From an uncultured Bacteroides sp. (GTDB lineage Bacteria > Bacteroidota > Bacteroidia > Bacteroidales > Bacteroidaceae), in NCBI GenBank assembly GCA_900551645.1, contig URWP01000009.1:1-28678 (forward strand): a stretch of DNA of 28,678 nucleotides, written 5' to 3'. The position numbers and the translations under genes were made by a program. This document shows positions 18,227 through 26,011 of this stretch, one piece after another. Below the pieces are notes generated by a model. It saw nothing but the letters and a program-made list of their open reading frames with translations. It had not been told where the DNA came from and ran no database searches. Position 1 is the stretch's first letter; each line of letters opens with the position of its first letter.

Positions 18227-19066
18227 ATGAAAAAAGCAATCCTATTATTAACCTTGGTTGCCTGCTGTATCATGGCATGTACCGGTAACCAACAAAAGAA
18301 AACCCACATGGAAAAAGACAATGAAACACTGGTTAGACTGGAAACAACCCTGGGAAACATCACAGTCAAACTCTATAACGAAACTCCAGGACATCGCGAC
18401 AACTTCATCAAACTAGTAAAAGAAGGAGCTTATGACAGTACTCTTTTCCACCGCGTCATCAAAAGTTTCATGGTACAGGCCGGCGACCCGGAAAGTAAAC
18501 ATGCCAGTGATACTGCGACATTAGGAAACGGAGATGTGGGCTATACACTTCCGGCAGAATTCAATCCTACTCTCTTTCATAAGAAAGGTGCTTTGGCTGC
18601 TGCCCGTCAAGGAGATGAAGTAAACCCAGAGAAAGCCTCATCTGGTTGTCAGTTCTATATCGTTACCGGAAGAACGTTCTCACAAGCACAACTCATCAAC
18701 ATGGAGAATCAGATTAATGAAGCCCGTCTGGACACAGCTTTCAACATTCTGGCCCGCAAGCACATGAAAGAAATCTACAAGATGCGTAAAGCCGGTGACA
18801 ACGAAGGCCTATTAGAACTGCAAGATACTTTGGAAGCACAGGCACGTGCCGAAGTAGCCAAAGAACCACGCTTTAAATTCTCAAAAGAACAAATTACAGC
18901 CTATACGACCTTGGGAGGTGCACCACACCTTGACGGAAACTACACCGTATTCGGTGAAGTAGTAGAGGGTATGGATATCGTGGATAAAATAGAAAGTGTC
19001 AAGACCAACCGTGCCGACCGACCGGTTACGGACGTCCGTATTCTGAAAGCTGTAATTGCTGAATAA
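18227..19066 (+). CDS. Cyclophilin-type peptidyl-prolyl isomerase, lipoprotein
   Basis: The 279-residue protein would catalyse proline isomerisation during protein folding in the envelope. A short signal peptide (MKKAILLLTLVACCIMAC) has two lipobox-like cysteines; Cys13 (LVAC) and Cys18 (IMAC) both fit. The cyclophilin fold follows, with RLETTLGNITVKLYNETPGHRDNF, FHRVIKSFMVQAGDP (catalytic Arg in FHRV), LAAARQGDEVNPEKASSGCQFYIV and FGEVVEGMDIVDKIE. An insert of about 75 residues (about 150-225, charged and helical) separates the QFYIV strand from the final YTTLGGAPHLDGNYTVFG, longer than in minimal cyclophilins. It is the first gene of a tight operon; the M16 peptidase starts 1 base after its stop. 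ATG 18227 was chosen over an upstream in-frame start at 18197 because it begins the signal peptide. Confidence 0.92.
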   Translation: MKKAILLLTLVACCIMACTGNQQKKTHMEKDNETLVRLETTLGNITVKLYNETPGHRDNFIKLVKEGAYDSTLFHRVIKSFMVQAGDPESKHASDTATLGNGDVGYTLPAEFNPTLFHKKGALAAARQGDEVNPEKASSGCQFYIVTGRTFSQAQLINMENQINEARLDTAFNILARKHMKEIYKMRKAGDNEGLLELQDTLEAQARAEVAKEPRFKFSKEQITAYTTLGGAPHLDGNYTVFGEVVEGMDIVDKIESVKTNRADRPVTDVRILKAVIAE

Positions 19067-19067
19067 G

Positions 19068-20306
19068 ATGATTAGTGTAAACCGATACAGCCTGCCAAAC
19101 GGATTACGGATTGTACATCATGAGGACGACTCAACCCAAATGGTCGCCCTCAACCTATTATACAAAGTAGGAGCTCGCGATGAAGATCCGGAACATACCG
19201 GATTCGCCCACCTGTTCGAACACCTGATGTTCGGAGGTTCAGTCCATATACCCGATTACGACACACCGGTTCAGAATGCCGGCGGAGAAAACAATGCATG
19301 GACTAACAACGATATCACCAATTATTACATCACCCTTCCCTACCAGAACGTAGAAACCGGGTTCTGGCTAGAAAGTGACCGTATGTTGAGTCTGGATTTC
19401 AGTCCGCACAGTCTGGAAGTACAACGTCAGGTAGTTATCGAAGAGTTCAAACAGCGCAATCTGAACCAGCCATATGGCGACGCATCGCATCTGATACGGG
19501 AAATGGCTTATCAGGACCATCCATACCGCTGGCCGACAATCGGAAAGGAAATCAGTCACATTGCCAACGCTACGCTGGAAGAAGTAAAAGCTTTCTTCTA
19601 TCGTTTCTATGCTCCTAATAATGCGATTCTGGCCGTATCAGGACATATTTCGTTCGAAGAAACCATCCGGCTGGCGGAGAAATGGTTCGGACCGATTCCC
19701 GCACGTGAAGTCCCTGTCAGAAACCTACCAGTAGAAAAGCCCCAGACTTCAATCCGTCGGAAAACCGTTACACGGAATGTACCGGTAGATGTACTCTACA
19801 TGGCTTTTCACATGTGTAACCGTCTCCATCCGGACTATCAAGTATTTGATATGCTGACAGACCTGCTGGCCAACGGGCGTTCTTCACGTCTGATTCAATC
19901 GTTGGTCATCTCACAAAAAATCTTTACCTCCATTGATGCCTACATTTCAGGCAGTCTGGATGAGGGCCTGTTGCAAATTACGGGTAAACCGGCCGCAGGT
20001 ATCTCACTGAAAGAAGCTGAACAGGCCGTATGGCAAGAACTGGAGAAACTGAAGAATATTCCAATAAATGAGACGGAACTGGAAAAAGTAAAGAACCGTT
20101 ACGAAAGTGAACAGATTTTCAACAATATCAACTACCTGAACGTAGCTACCAATCTGGCTTACTTCGAACTGCTCGGAAAAGCGGAAGACATCAACGAAGA
20201 AGTCGGAAAGTATCGGGCAGTAACGGCAAAGCAAATTTGTCAGACAGCACAGACATACCTGATACCGGAAAACTGCAATGTACTTTATTATCAGGCCGCC
20301 CAATGA
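19068..20306 (+). CDS. M16 family zinc metallopeptidase (insulinase/processing-peptidase type)
   Basis: The 412-residue protein has the inverted zinc motif HLFEH (H48, E51 catalytic, H52) and the third ligand E125 in VVIEEF, 77 residues after H48, as in active M16 enzymes. The typical GGENNAWTNNDITNYYITLP segment and a C-terminal M16_C half with LLANGRSSRLIQ also fit. No signal peptide is visible, so a cytoplasmic location is likely. M16 enzymes often occur as active/inactive pairs; no second M16 gene is present here. ATG 19068 was chosen over TTG 19056 because it starts the conserved core and lies just after the isomerase stop. The stop codon overlaps the next gene's ATG (ATGA at 20303-20306). 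Substrate unknown. Confidence 0.92.
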   Translation: MISVNRYSLPNGLRIVHHEDDSTQMVALNLLYKVGARDEDPEHTGFAHLFEHLMFGGSVHIPDYDTPVQNAGGENNAWTNNDITNYYITLPYQNVETGFWLESDRMLSLDFSPHSLEVQRQVVIEEFKQRNLNQPYGDASHLIREMAYQDHPYRWPTIGKEISHIANATLEEVKAFFYRFYAPNNAILAVSGHISFEETIRLAEKWFGPIPAREVPVRNLPVEKPQTSIRRKTVTRNVPVDVLYMAFHMCNRLHPDYQVFDMLTDLLANGRSSRLIQSLVISQKIFTSIDAYISGSLDEGLLQITGKPAAGISLKEAEQAVWQELEKLKNIPINETELEKVKNRYESEQIFNNINYLNVATNLAYFELLGKAEDINEEVGKYRAVTAKQICQTAQTYLIPENCNVLYYQAAQ

Positions 20307-21640
20307 AACAGCAGACACACTACCACTCATTATTAAAACTAGGAATACCTATCGTCATCGGACAAATAGGCGTCATCATTCTGGGATTTGCTGACACCTT
20401 GATGATTGGACACCACAGTACTCCAGAACTGGCTGCTGCCAGTTTTGTCAATAACATGTTCGGACTGGCCATTATTTTCAGCACGGGATTTTCCTATGGA
20501 CTGACTCCGATAGTAGGCAGCCTGTTCGGACAACACAATTATGAAGCTGCCGGACGATCCTTGAAAAACAGCCTGGCTGCCAATACTGTACTGGCGGTTA
20601 TGGTATGCACTGTCATGTACCTGCTTTACCAGAATATCCATCGGTTAGGTCAACCGCAGGAGCTCATCCCTATGATGCGCCCTTACTTTCTCATTCTTTT
20701 GACATCCATGCCATTCGTGCTCTGGTTCAATGCCTTCAAGCAATTTACCGACGGAATTACCGATACCCGTGTTTCCATGTGGATTCTTCTCGGTGGAAAT
20801 ATTCTGAATATCATCGGCAACTACCTGCTGATTTACGGCAAATGCGGTCTGCCGGAACTAGGTCTGAACGGAGCCGGCCTGTCTACCCTGATAGCCCGTA
20901 TCCTGATGGTAATCGCCTACCTCTGCTTGTTTTTCTGTACAGGTCGTTACCGACAGTTCCATAAAGGCTTTCTAAAGGGAAAAATTAACCGTACCGATTT
21001 TTCCTTGCTCAACCGTTTAGGATGGCCTATCGCCGGACAGATGGGAATGGAAACAGCTTCTTTCAGTCTCAGTACCATTATGGTGGGCTGGTTAGGAAGT
21101 ACAGCCTTAGCCTCTCATCAGATAATGCTGACCATCTCACAAGTCTGTTTCATGATGTATTATGGAATGGGAGCTGCAGTATCGGTCCGCATCAGTAACT
21201 ACTACGGACAACATGATATCGAAAACGTACGACGGACAGCTACCGCAGGATTCCACCTGATTTTCATCATGATAATAGCAACTTCTATTCCCATTTTCCT
21301 GCTCCGACATCAGTTAGGAGGATTATTCACCGACAGTCAGGCGGTCAGTCTCATGGTAGCCCAACTCATCATTCCATTAGTCATCTACCAGTTCGGTGAC
21401 GGACTACAGATAAACTTCGCCAACTCTCTGCGAGGTATGGCCGATGTACGCCCCATGTTGTTATATTCATTCATCGCTTATTTCGTCATATCCTTGCCTG
21501 CCGGTTATTTCTTCGGCTTTGTCCTGAATGGGGGGATTACAGGTGTCTGGATGGCCTTCCCTTTCGGACTGACCAGCGCAGGTATCATGTATTACCTCCG
21601 ATTCAAACATAAAACCCGTCCCCAATCTACCACATCATGA
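20303..21640 (+). CDS. MATE family efflux transporter (NorM-like)
   Basis: The 445-residue protein has 12 predicted membrane helices in two halves. The first half starts LLKLGIPIVIGQIGVIILGFADTLMIGHHS, which contains the MATE pattern of a conserved acidic residue in FADTLMIG. The second repeats it as LGWPIAGQMGMETASFSLSTIMVGWLGSTALASHQI. A Na+ or H+ antiport mechanism is expected; the substrate cannot be told. ATG 20303 overlaps the preceding stop as ATGA; the longer frame from 20237 would run through the M16 gene and is unlikely. The stop overlaps the start of the kinase gene (ATGA, 21637-21640), so transporter and kinase are translationally coupled. It is complete, unlike the MATE gene at the left edge. 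Confidence 0.93.
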   Translation: MKQQTHYHSLLKLGIPIVIGQIGVIILGFADTLMIGHHSTPELAAASFVNNMFGLAIIFSTGFSYGLTPIVGSLFGQHNYEAAGRSLKNSLAANTVLAVMVCTVMYLLYQNIHRLGQPQELIPMMRPYFLILLTSMPFVLWFNAFKQFTDGITDTRVSMWILLGGNILNIIGNYLLIYGKCGLPELGLNGAGLSTLIARILMVIAYLCLFFCTGRYRQFHKGFLKGKINRTDFSLLNRLGWPIAGQMGMETASFSLSTIMVGWLGSTALASHQIMLTISQVCFMMYYGMGAAVSVRISNYYGQHDIENVRRTATAGFHLIFIMIIATSIPIFLLRHQLGGLFTDSQAVSLMVAQLIIPLVIYQFGDGLQINFANSLRGMADVRPMLLYSFIAYFVISLPAGYFFGFVLNGGITGVWMAFPFGLTSAGIMYYLRFKHKTRPQSTTS

Positions 21641-24177
21641 TATCGACTTCTTCTAAAATTGCCTTCGGATTCATCCTCCTCATTTCGCTATTACTAGGAG
21701 CCATCGGTTATATCTATCAGGAAATGAATTTGCTGACCGAGCCATCGGAACTCGAAGCCAATATCAACAAACGACGGAAAATCACCAACCAGATTATCAG
21801 TCAGCTGTATGATGTGGAAATTATCGGACAGACACTCCGTTCTGGAAAAATCGATGAATTCCAACCATACCTGCTGGCTATGCGGGAAGCAGAAAAAAGT
21901 ATTGATACACTACAGATTTATCTGACAGACACTTTACAGCAAACCCGTCTGGACACTGTACGTGGACTACTCCGGGAAAAAGAAAGAAACATGATAGCTG
22001 TTCTGGAAGCCATGGCAGACAGCCCGACAGAGGAACTGTATCAGGCCGAACTGGACAGTCTACTCAACAAACAGGACTCATTACTCAGAGCGCCACGTGT
22101 ACAAAAAAAGATTGTAACTCACCGAAATACTTATACCATCCACCACAAGAAAAAAGGATTCTTTAAACGCCTGGCCGAGGTTTTCTCTCCCGGGAAGAAC
22201 GATTCTACTCAAGTAAACAATATCATACAGGAGGAATACACAGACACCATCAGCGAAGAATATAGCCCGATTGACACAATAGCCAACCTGATTTCAGACA
22301 TCCGCGGGAAGGTATTCAATACCCAACAGCAACAGCAACGCGTGCTACTGGAGCGAATCAACCGCTTACGAATAGCCGGAAGTGAATTAAGCCAACGTGT
22401 TACCCAACTGCTGGAAAGCATCGAAACTGACGAACAGAACGCAGCATTCAGCAAGATTCGTCAAGAACAGGAAATACGTAACCAGGCAGCCCATACCATA
22501 GAAATCATTGCAACAGTTGCCGTAGTACTTTCACTCATCTTCTTCATAGTTATCTGGCGAGACCTGACACGCAGTGCACACTACCGGAAAGAACTGGAAA
22601 AGGCCAAACTGTATGCAGAAAACCTTTTGATAGCCCGTGAGAAACTGATGCTGACCATTACTCACGACATCAAAGCTCCTACTGGCTCTATTATCGGCTA
22701 TATCGACCTTTTAATCCGAATCACCAAAGATCGCCGACAACTGCTTTACCTGTCTAATATGAAAAGTTCAGCCAGACATTTGCTCGACCTGATAGGTTCA
22801 TTACTGGACTATCATCGTCTGGAAGCTGGGAAAATGGACCTGCAGCAGGTAGCCTTTCACCCGAATGAACTTTTCAACCACATTTTCCACAGCTTTCTTC
22901 CACTAGCGGGAAAGAAAGGTATCAGCCTGACTTACGAAGAACAGGTCGCAGACGAACTGGTATTAGAAGGAGACCCTTTCCGCATCCGGCAAATAGCAGA
23001 GAACCTGCTTTCAAACGCCCTGAAATTCACTCATGAAGGCAGTATCAAACTACGTGTCCGTTATCAGGGCAATCAGTTTACATTCAGTGTCCAGGATACC
23101 GGTTGTGGTATGACTCCCGAAGAACAGACACGCATTTTCCAGGAATTTACCCGTCTTCAAAGTGCTCAAGGACAGGAAGGTTTCGGATTAGGACTCTCCA
23201 TATCCAAGAAACTCATCGAATTGGCCAACGGAAAAATCCATATTGACAGTATACCCCAAAAAGGAAGTACCTTCACGGTTTCATTGCCTTTACCGCATAT
23301 CTCAGCCAATAAGTCTGGTACCAACAAAGCCGGGAAACTGTTGCCTACCACTCGCCTGAACATCCTGCTGGTAGATGATGACAGCATCCAACTACACCTT
23401 ACACAAGCCATCATTCTGCATACACTGGTCAACGGTGAAACCTCGGCTGAAGAAAAACCAATCATCCATTGTTGTCAGCAACCGGACGAGGCGATGCAAA
23501 TCCTGACAACCCAACGGATAGACATTGTCTTTACAGACATACAGATGCCAGCTATGAACGGATTTGAACTACTCCAACATATCCGAAAACTGGCAATTCC
23601 CCATGCAGAAACATTACCAATCATCGCAATCACAGCCCGCGGTGATTTAAGTGAAAAAGATTTCCAGTCGAAAGGCTTCTCCGGCATGTTACAGAAACCG
23701 TTCAACCAATCAGATATCCTGCAGATATTCACCCGTCTGTTTCAGGTTTCTCAATCAGCTCACCCTGAAAAGCCAGAATCGGAAATATCTCCATTCCCTG
23801 AAACGGCAACATCTCCATTCCGGTTTACTCCTTTAACCGCTTTCTCAGAAGACGATCCGAAAGCAGCCATCGAAATCATGCAGACCTTCATACATGAAAC
23901 CCAACGAAACATACAGGCACTGCAGGAAGCACAAAAAGCAAACAATTCACAACAACTCTGCGCCATTGCCCATAAAATGCTCCCTACCTTTACCATGATA
24001 GAAGCCAAGGAGATTATTCCTGTCTTGCAGGACATGGACCACAGACGAACCAGCGGACTTACAGACAGCGAAAGTGAAACATACACAGCGTCAATCATCA
24101 GATGTGCAGAAAAAGTAATCACATATGCCGAAAACTACTGCACAACATTACATCAACAAGAATCTAAAAACGCCTAA
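21637..24177 (+). CDS. Hybrid sensor histidine kinase with receiver and Hpt domains
   Basis: The 846-residue protein is a membrane phosphorelay kinase. TM1 is at about 8-27 and TM2 at about 286-306, enclosing about 255 periplasmic residues that look mainly helical, with a Lys/His-rich patch (THRNTYTIHHKKKGFFKR). No named sensor domain is recognised. The cytoplasmic part has HisKA with H343 (ITHDIKAPTGS), HATPase with N456/N460 (ENLLSNALKF) and GFGLGLSISKKL, a receiver with LVDDD and D634 (VFTDIQMP), and a C-terminal Hpt with H779 (AIAHKMLPTF). The expected path is H343 to D634 to H779 to an external receiver. The natural partner is the sigma-54 activator that begins 195 bases downstream. It is the last gene of the operon with the isomerase, M16 peptidase and MATE exporter, followed by a terminator. 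Confidence 0.93.
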   Translation: MISTSSKIAFGFILLISLLLGAIGYIYQEMNLLTEPSELEANINKRRKITNQIISQLYDVEIIGQTLRSGKIDEFQPYLLAMREAEKSIDTLQIYLTDTLQQTRLDTVRGLLREKERNMIAVLEAMADSPTEELYQAELDSLLNKQDSLLRAPRVQKKIVTHRNTYTIHHKKKGFFKRLAEVFSPGKNDSTQVNNIIQEEYTDTISEEYSPIDTIANLISDIRGKVFNTQQQQQRVLLERINRLRIAGSELSQRVTQLLESIETDEQNAAFSKIRQEQEIRNQAAHTIEIIATVAVVLSLIFFIVIWRDLTRSAHYRKELEKAKLYAENLLIAREKLMLTITHDIKAPTGSIIGYIDLLIRITKDRRQLLYLSNMKSSARHLLDLIGSLLDYHRLEAGKMDLQQVAFHPNELFNHIFHSFLPLAGKKGISLTYEEQVADELVLEGDPFRIRQIAENLLSNALKFTHEGSIKLRVRYQGNQFTFSVQDTGCGMTPEEQTRIFQEFTRLQSAQGQEGFGLGLSISKKLIELANGKIHIDSIPQKGSTFTVSLPLPHISANKSGTNKAGKLLPTTRLNILLVDDDSIQLHLTQAIILHTLVNGETSAEEKPIIHCCQQPDEAMQILTTQRIDIVFTDIQMPAMNGFELLQHIRKLAIPHAETLPIIAITARGDLSEKDFQSKGFSGMLQKPFNQSDILQIFTRLFQVSQSAHPEKPESEISPFPETATSPFRFTPLTAFSEDDPKAAIEIMQTFIHETQRNIQALQEAQKANNSQQLCAIAHKMLPTFTMIEAKEIIPVLQDMDHRRTSGLTDSESETYTASIIRCAEKVITYAENYCTTLHQQESKNA

Positions 24178-24199
24178 TCGTTTTAAATAATCCGTCTAG

Positions 24200-24237
24200 A
24201 CATTTTAATCGAAACATGAGGACATTTTAATCAAAAC
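24200..24237 (+). repeat. 16-bp direct repeat downstream of the hybrid kinase
   Basis: ACATTTTAATCGAAAC (24200-24215) and ACATTTTAATCAAAAC (24222-24237) differ at one base and have a 22-base period. The second copy overlaps the left arm and loop of the terminator. Confidence 0.75.
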
Positions 24238-24250
24238 GTCCTCATGTTTT
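24212..24250 (+). terminator. Intrinsic terminator after the hybrid kinase gene
   Basis: Perfect 12-bp arms (AAACATGAGGAC at 24212-24223, GTCCTCATGTTT at 24238-24249) with a 14-base loop and T-rich tail. It separates the four-gene operon from the response-regulator gene. Confidence 0.85.
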
Positions 24251-24345
24251 TATCAAGTGAGTTTTCTTTGACAGAAATTTTCTATTTTCATACAAGTTTT
24301 ATGTAAAAAGTGCTTGAAAGAAATGGAACAATGCCATAAAAAGAT

Positions 24346-24353
24346 TATATTTG
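24346..24353 (+). promoter_or_regulatory. -7 promoter box for the sigma-54 activator gene
   Basis: TATATTTG matches TAnnTTTG, 19 bases before the ATG. No TTTG at -33 spacing. With the terminator just upstream this is the likely independent promoter of the regulator, so the activator appears to use the housekeeping sigma factor. Confidence 0.45.
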
Positions 24354-24372
24354 TATAATTAATTAAATAGTT

Positions 24373-25710
24373 ATGGTTTCAACTGTACTGATCGTTGAAG
24401 ATGATTTGACATTTTCTACCATGCTGAAGACGTGGTTGGGGAAAAAGGAATTCGATGTAGAAACAGCCAGCACGAGTGCCCGTGCCCGTAAAATTCTGCT
24501 TTCAAAAGAATTTGATCTGGTAATTTCTGATTTGCGCTTGCCAGATCAGGATGGAATAAACTTGCTTTCTTGGCTTAGAGAACAGAAAAAAAATACCCCT
24601 TTCATCATCATGACCGGTTATGCAGAAATCCAAAGTGCCGTACAATGTATGAAATTAGGAGCAACAGATTATATATCCAAACCCATACAACCGGATGAGC
24701 TCCTCAAAAAAATCAAAGAAGCCATTGTTCTTCCACACAAAGAAACAAAAGAAACAGAAAATATACTGTTGCCTCCTGCCTCAAACTTCCTGGAAGGAGA
24801 AAGTGAAGCCGCGCAACAACTGTTCAACTATGTACGTCTGGTAGCGCCTACCCAAATGTCTGTACTGATAAACGGCGCAAGCGGTACCGGAAAGGAATAT
24901 GTAGCACACCGTATACACCAGTTGAGCAAACGGGCTGATAAACCGTTCGTTGCTATCGATTGTGGTTCCATCCCCAAAGATCTGGCTGCATCTGAATTCT
25001 TCGGACACATCAAAGGCTCTTTTACCGGGGCCTTGACCGATAAAGTCGGAGCTTTTGAAGAAGCCAACGGAGGAACGCTTTTTCTGGATGAAATAGGAAA
25101 CCTAAGTTACGAAGTACAGGTACAGTTATTACGTGCTCTACAGGAACGCAGGGTAAGGCGAATTGGTTCCGTCAAGGAAATCGAAGTAGATGTGCGTCTG
25201 GTTACAGCAACAAACGAAAACCTGAAAGAAGCTATCGCAAAAGGAAATTTCCGGGAAGATTTATATCACCGAATCAATGAATTCACACTCTACATGCCTT
25301 CACTGAAAGACCGGGCTGAAGACATCCTGCTCTTTGCCAATTTCTTCCTCGACCAGGCCAACAAAGAGTTGGAACGTAACCTGGTAGGATTCGATGCAGA
25401 AGCTTGTAATGCCTTGCAACGTTATGACTGGCCAGGAAATCTGCGCCAACTGAAAAATGTAGTTAAACGGGCAACTCTGTTGGCTACAGGCGATTTCATC
25501 ACCTGTAAAGAATTAGGAGAAGAATTATACGCTACAAGAACAAGCCAGGAAACAGTTAATCTGACGCTGAGGAATGAAGATGACGAAAAACAACGGATTC
25601 TACAGGCTCTGCAACAAACGAGGAATAACAAGACACGTGCAGCACAACTTCTTGGTATAGACCGTAAAACACTCTACAATAAACTGAAACTTTATAATAT
25701 TCCACAATAA
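24373..25710 (+). CDS. Sigma-54-dependent response regulator (NtrC/AtoC family)
   Basis: The 445-residue protein has a receiver domain (1-120; E9/D10/D11, phospho-acceptor D53 in VISDLRLPD, K103 in ISKP). The AAA+ domain (about 135-370) has Walker A GASGTGKE (168-175), sigma-54 contact loop GSFTGA (215-220, where GAFTGA is the usual form) and Walker B LFLDE (236-240). A Fis-type helix-turn-helix is at the C-terminus (about 405-442, NNKTRAAQLLGIDRKTLYNKL). It would bind enhancer sites and remodel sigma-54 RNA polymerase when phosphorylated, most likely by the hybrid kinase upstream. Directly after its stop there are TCCACAC repeats and a consensus sigma-54 promoter, the best candidate for its target. 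Confidence 0.95.
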   Translation: MVSTVLIVEDDLTFSTMLKTWLGKKEFDVETASTSARARKILLSKEFDLVISDLRLPDQDGINLLSWLREQKKNTPFIIMTGYAEIQSAVQCMKLGATDYISKPIQPDELLKKIKEAIVLPHKETKETENILLPPASNFLEGESEAAQQLFNYVRLVAPTQMSVLINGASGTGKEYVAHRIHQLSKRADKPFVAIDCGSIPKDLAASEFFGHIKGSFTGALTDKVGAFEEANGGTLFLDEIGNLSYEVQVQLLRALQERRVRRIGSVKEIEVDVRLVTATNENLKEAIAKGNFREDLYHRINEFTLYMPSLKDRAEDILLFANFFLDQANKELERNLVGFDAEACNALQRYDWPGNLRQLKNVVKRATLLATGDFITCKELGEELYATRTSQETVNLTLRNEDDEKQRILQALQQTRNNKTRAAQLLGIDRKTLYNKLKLYNIPQ

Positions 25711-25750
25711 AGTGTGGACTTTTTCCACACCATCCACACTGTTTTCCACA
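25701..25750 (+). promoter_or_regulatory. TCCACAC repeat array, candidate enhancer sites for the sigma-54 activator
   Basis: TCCACA(C) occurs at 25701-25706, 25724-25730, 25733-25739 and 25745-25750, and its inverse GTGTGGA at 25712-25718. The inverse forms a perfect 7-bp dyad with the copy at 25724 and an 8-bp dyad with that at 25733. Relative to the predicted start at 25852 the array lies at about -151 to -102, the normal distance for enhancers of NtrC-type proteins. The hairpin form has no T tract, so a terminator is less likely. Confidence 0.55.
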
Positions 25751-25825
25751 AAAAAGAAACCGGACAAACACAAGAGGAATATATAAATAGTTTATTATAA
25801 GCTATTTAAACAAATCAGTAAAGTT

Positions 25826-25841
25826 TGGCACGTATCTTGCA
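25826..25841 (+). promoter_or_regulatory. Consensus sigma-54 (-24/-12) promoter
   Basis: TGGCACGTATCTTGCA contains the GG-N10-GC core (GG 25827-25828, GC 25839-25840) and matches TGGCACG-N4-TTGCW at every specified base. The transcription start is predicted near 25852. It points away from the activator gene into a gene-free plus strand. Confidence 0.85.
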
Positions 25842-25851
25842 ATACTATTTA

Positions 25852-25995
25852 TGGTACAAATTGCATACACAAAAACTAATAGACTTTTTTTAAAACCCAA
25901 CCCCATATATAAAGAGGACTCAACCTCTTTTTATAAAGAAGATGCCTATGTGTTAATGAGTGGGAACGCTGTGAAGCGCTCCCACTCACTTTTTA
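25852..25995 (+). ncRNA. Predicted sigma-54-dependent small RNA, about 144 nt
   Basis: The unit is bounded by the sigma-54 promoter and a strong hairpin with a T tail. Predicted elements are an unstructured A/U-rich 5' part with a C-rich stretch (AAAACCCAACCCC, about 25892-25904), a stem-loop at 25911-25930 (AAAGAGG / CCTCTTT, followed by more T) and the terminal hairpin at 25957-25988. Translation is unlikely. The only long frame begins at 25851, just outside the predicted transcript, and runs through the terminator into the antisense of the pseudouridine synthase gene; the rest are tiny (for example a four-codon MPMC frame). I know no named RNA family that it matches. Transcription and function are inference. 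Confidence 0.6.
25957..25995 (+). terminator. Intrinsic terminator of the predicted small RNA
   Basis: A 14-bp stem (25957-25970 with 25975-25988, one A-C mismatch), GTGA loop and CTTTTTA tail on the plus strand. The minus strand has no T run after the stem, so it is directed against plus-strand transcription. Confidence 0.8.
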
Positions 25996-26011
25996 TACCC
26001 ATAAACATCAA

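Noticed and set aside
20237..20302. Longer N-terminus for the second MATE gene
   Set aside because: The extra 22 residues would be translated from inside the M16 gene; ATG 20303 in the ATGA overlap starts directly before the first helix.
25712..25730. GTGTGGA / TCCACAC hairpin as terminator of the activator gene
   Set aside because: The T run is in the loop rather than after the stem, and the word is repeated beyond the hairpin; operator-like repeats explain it better.
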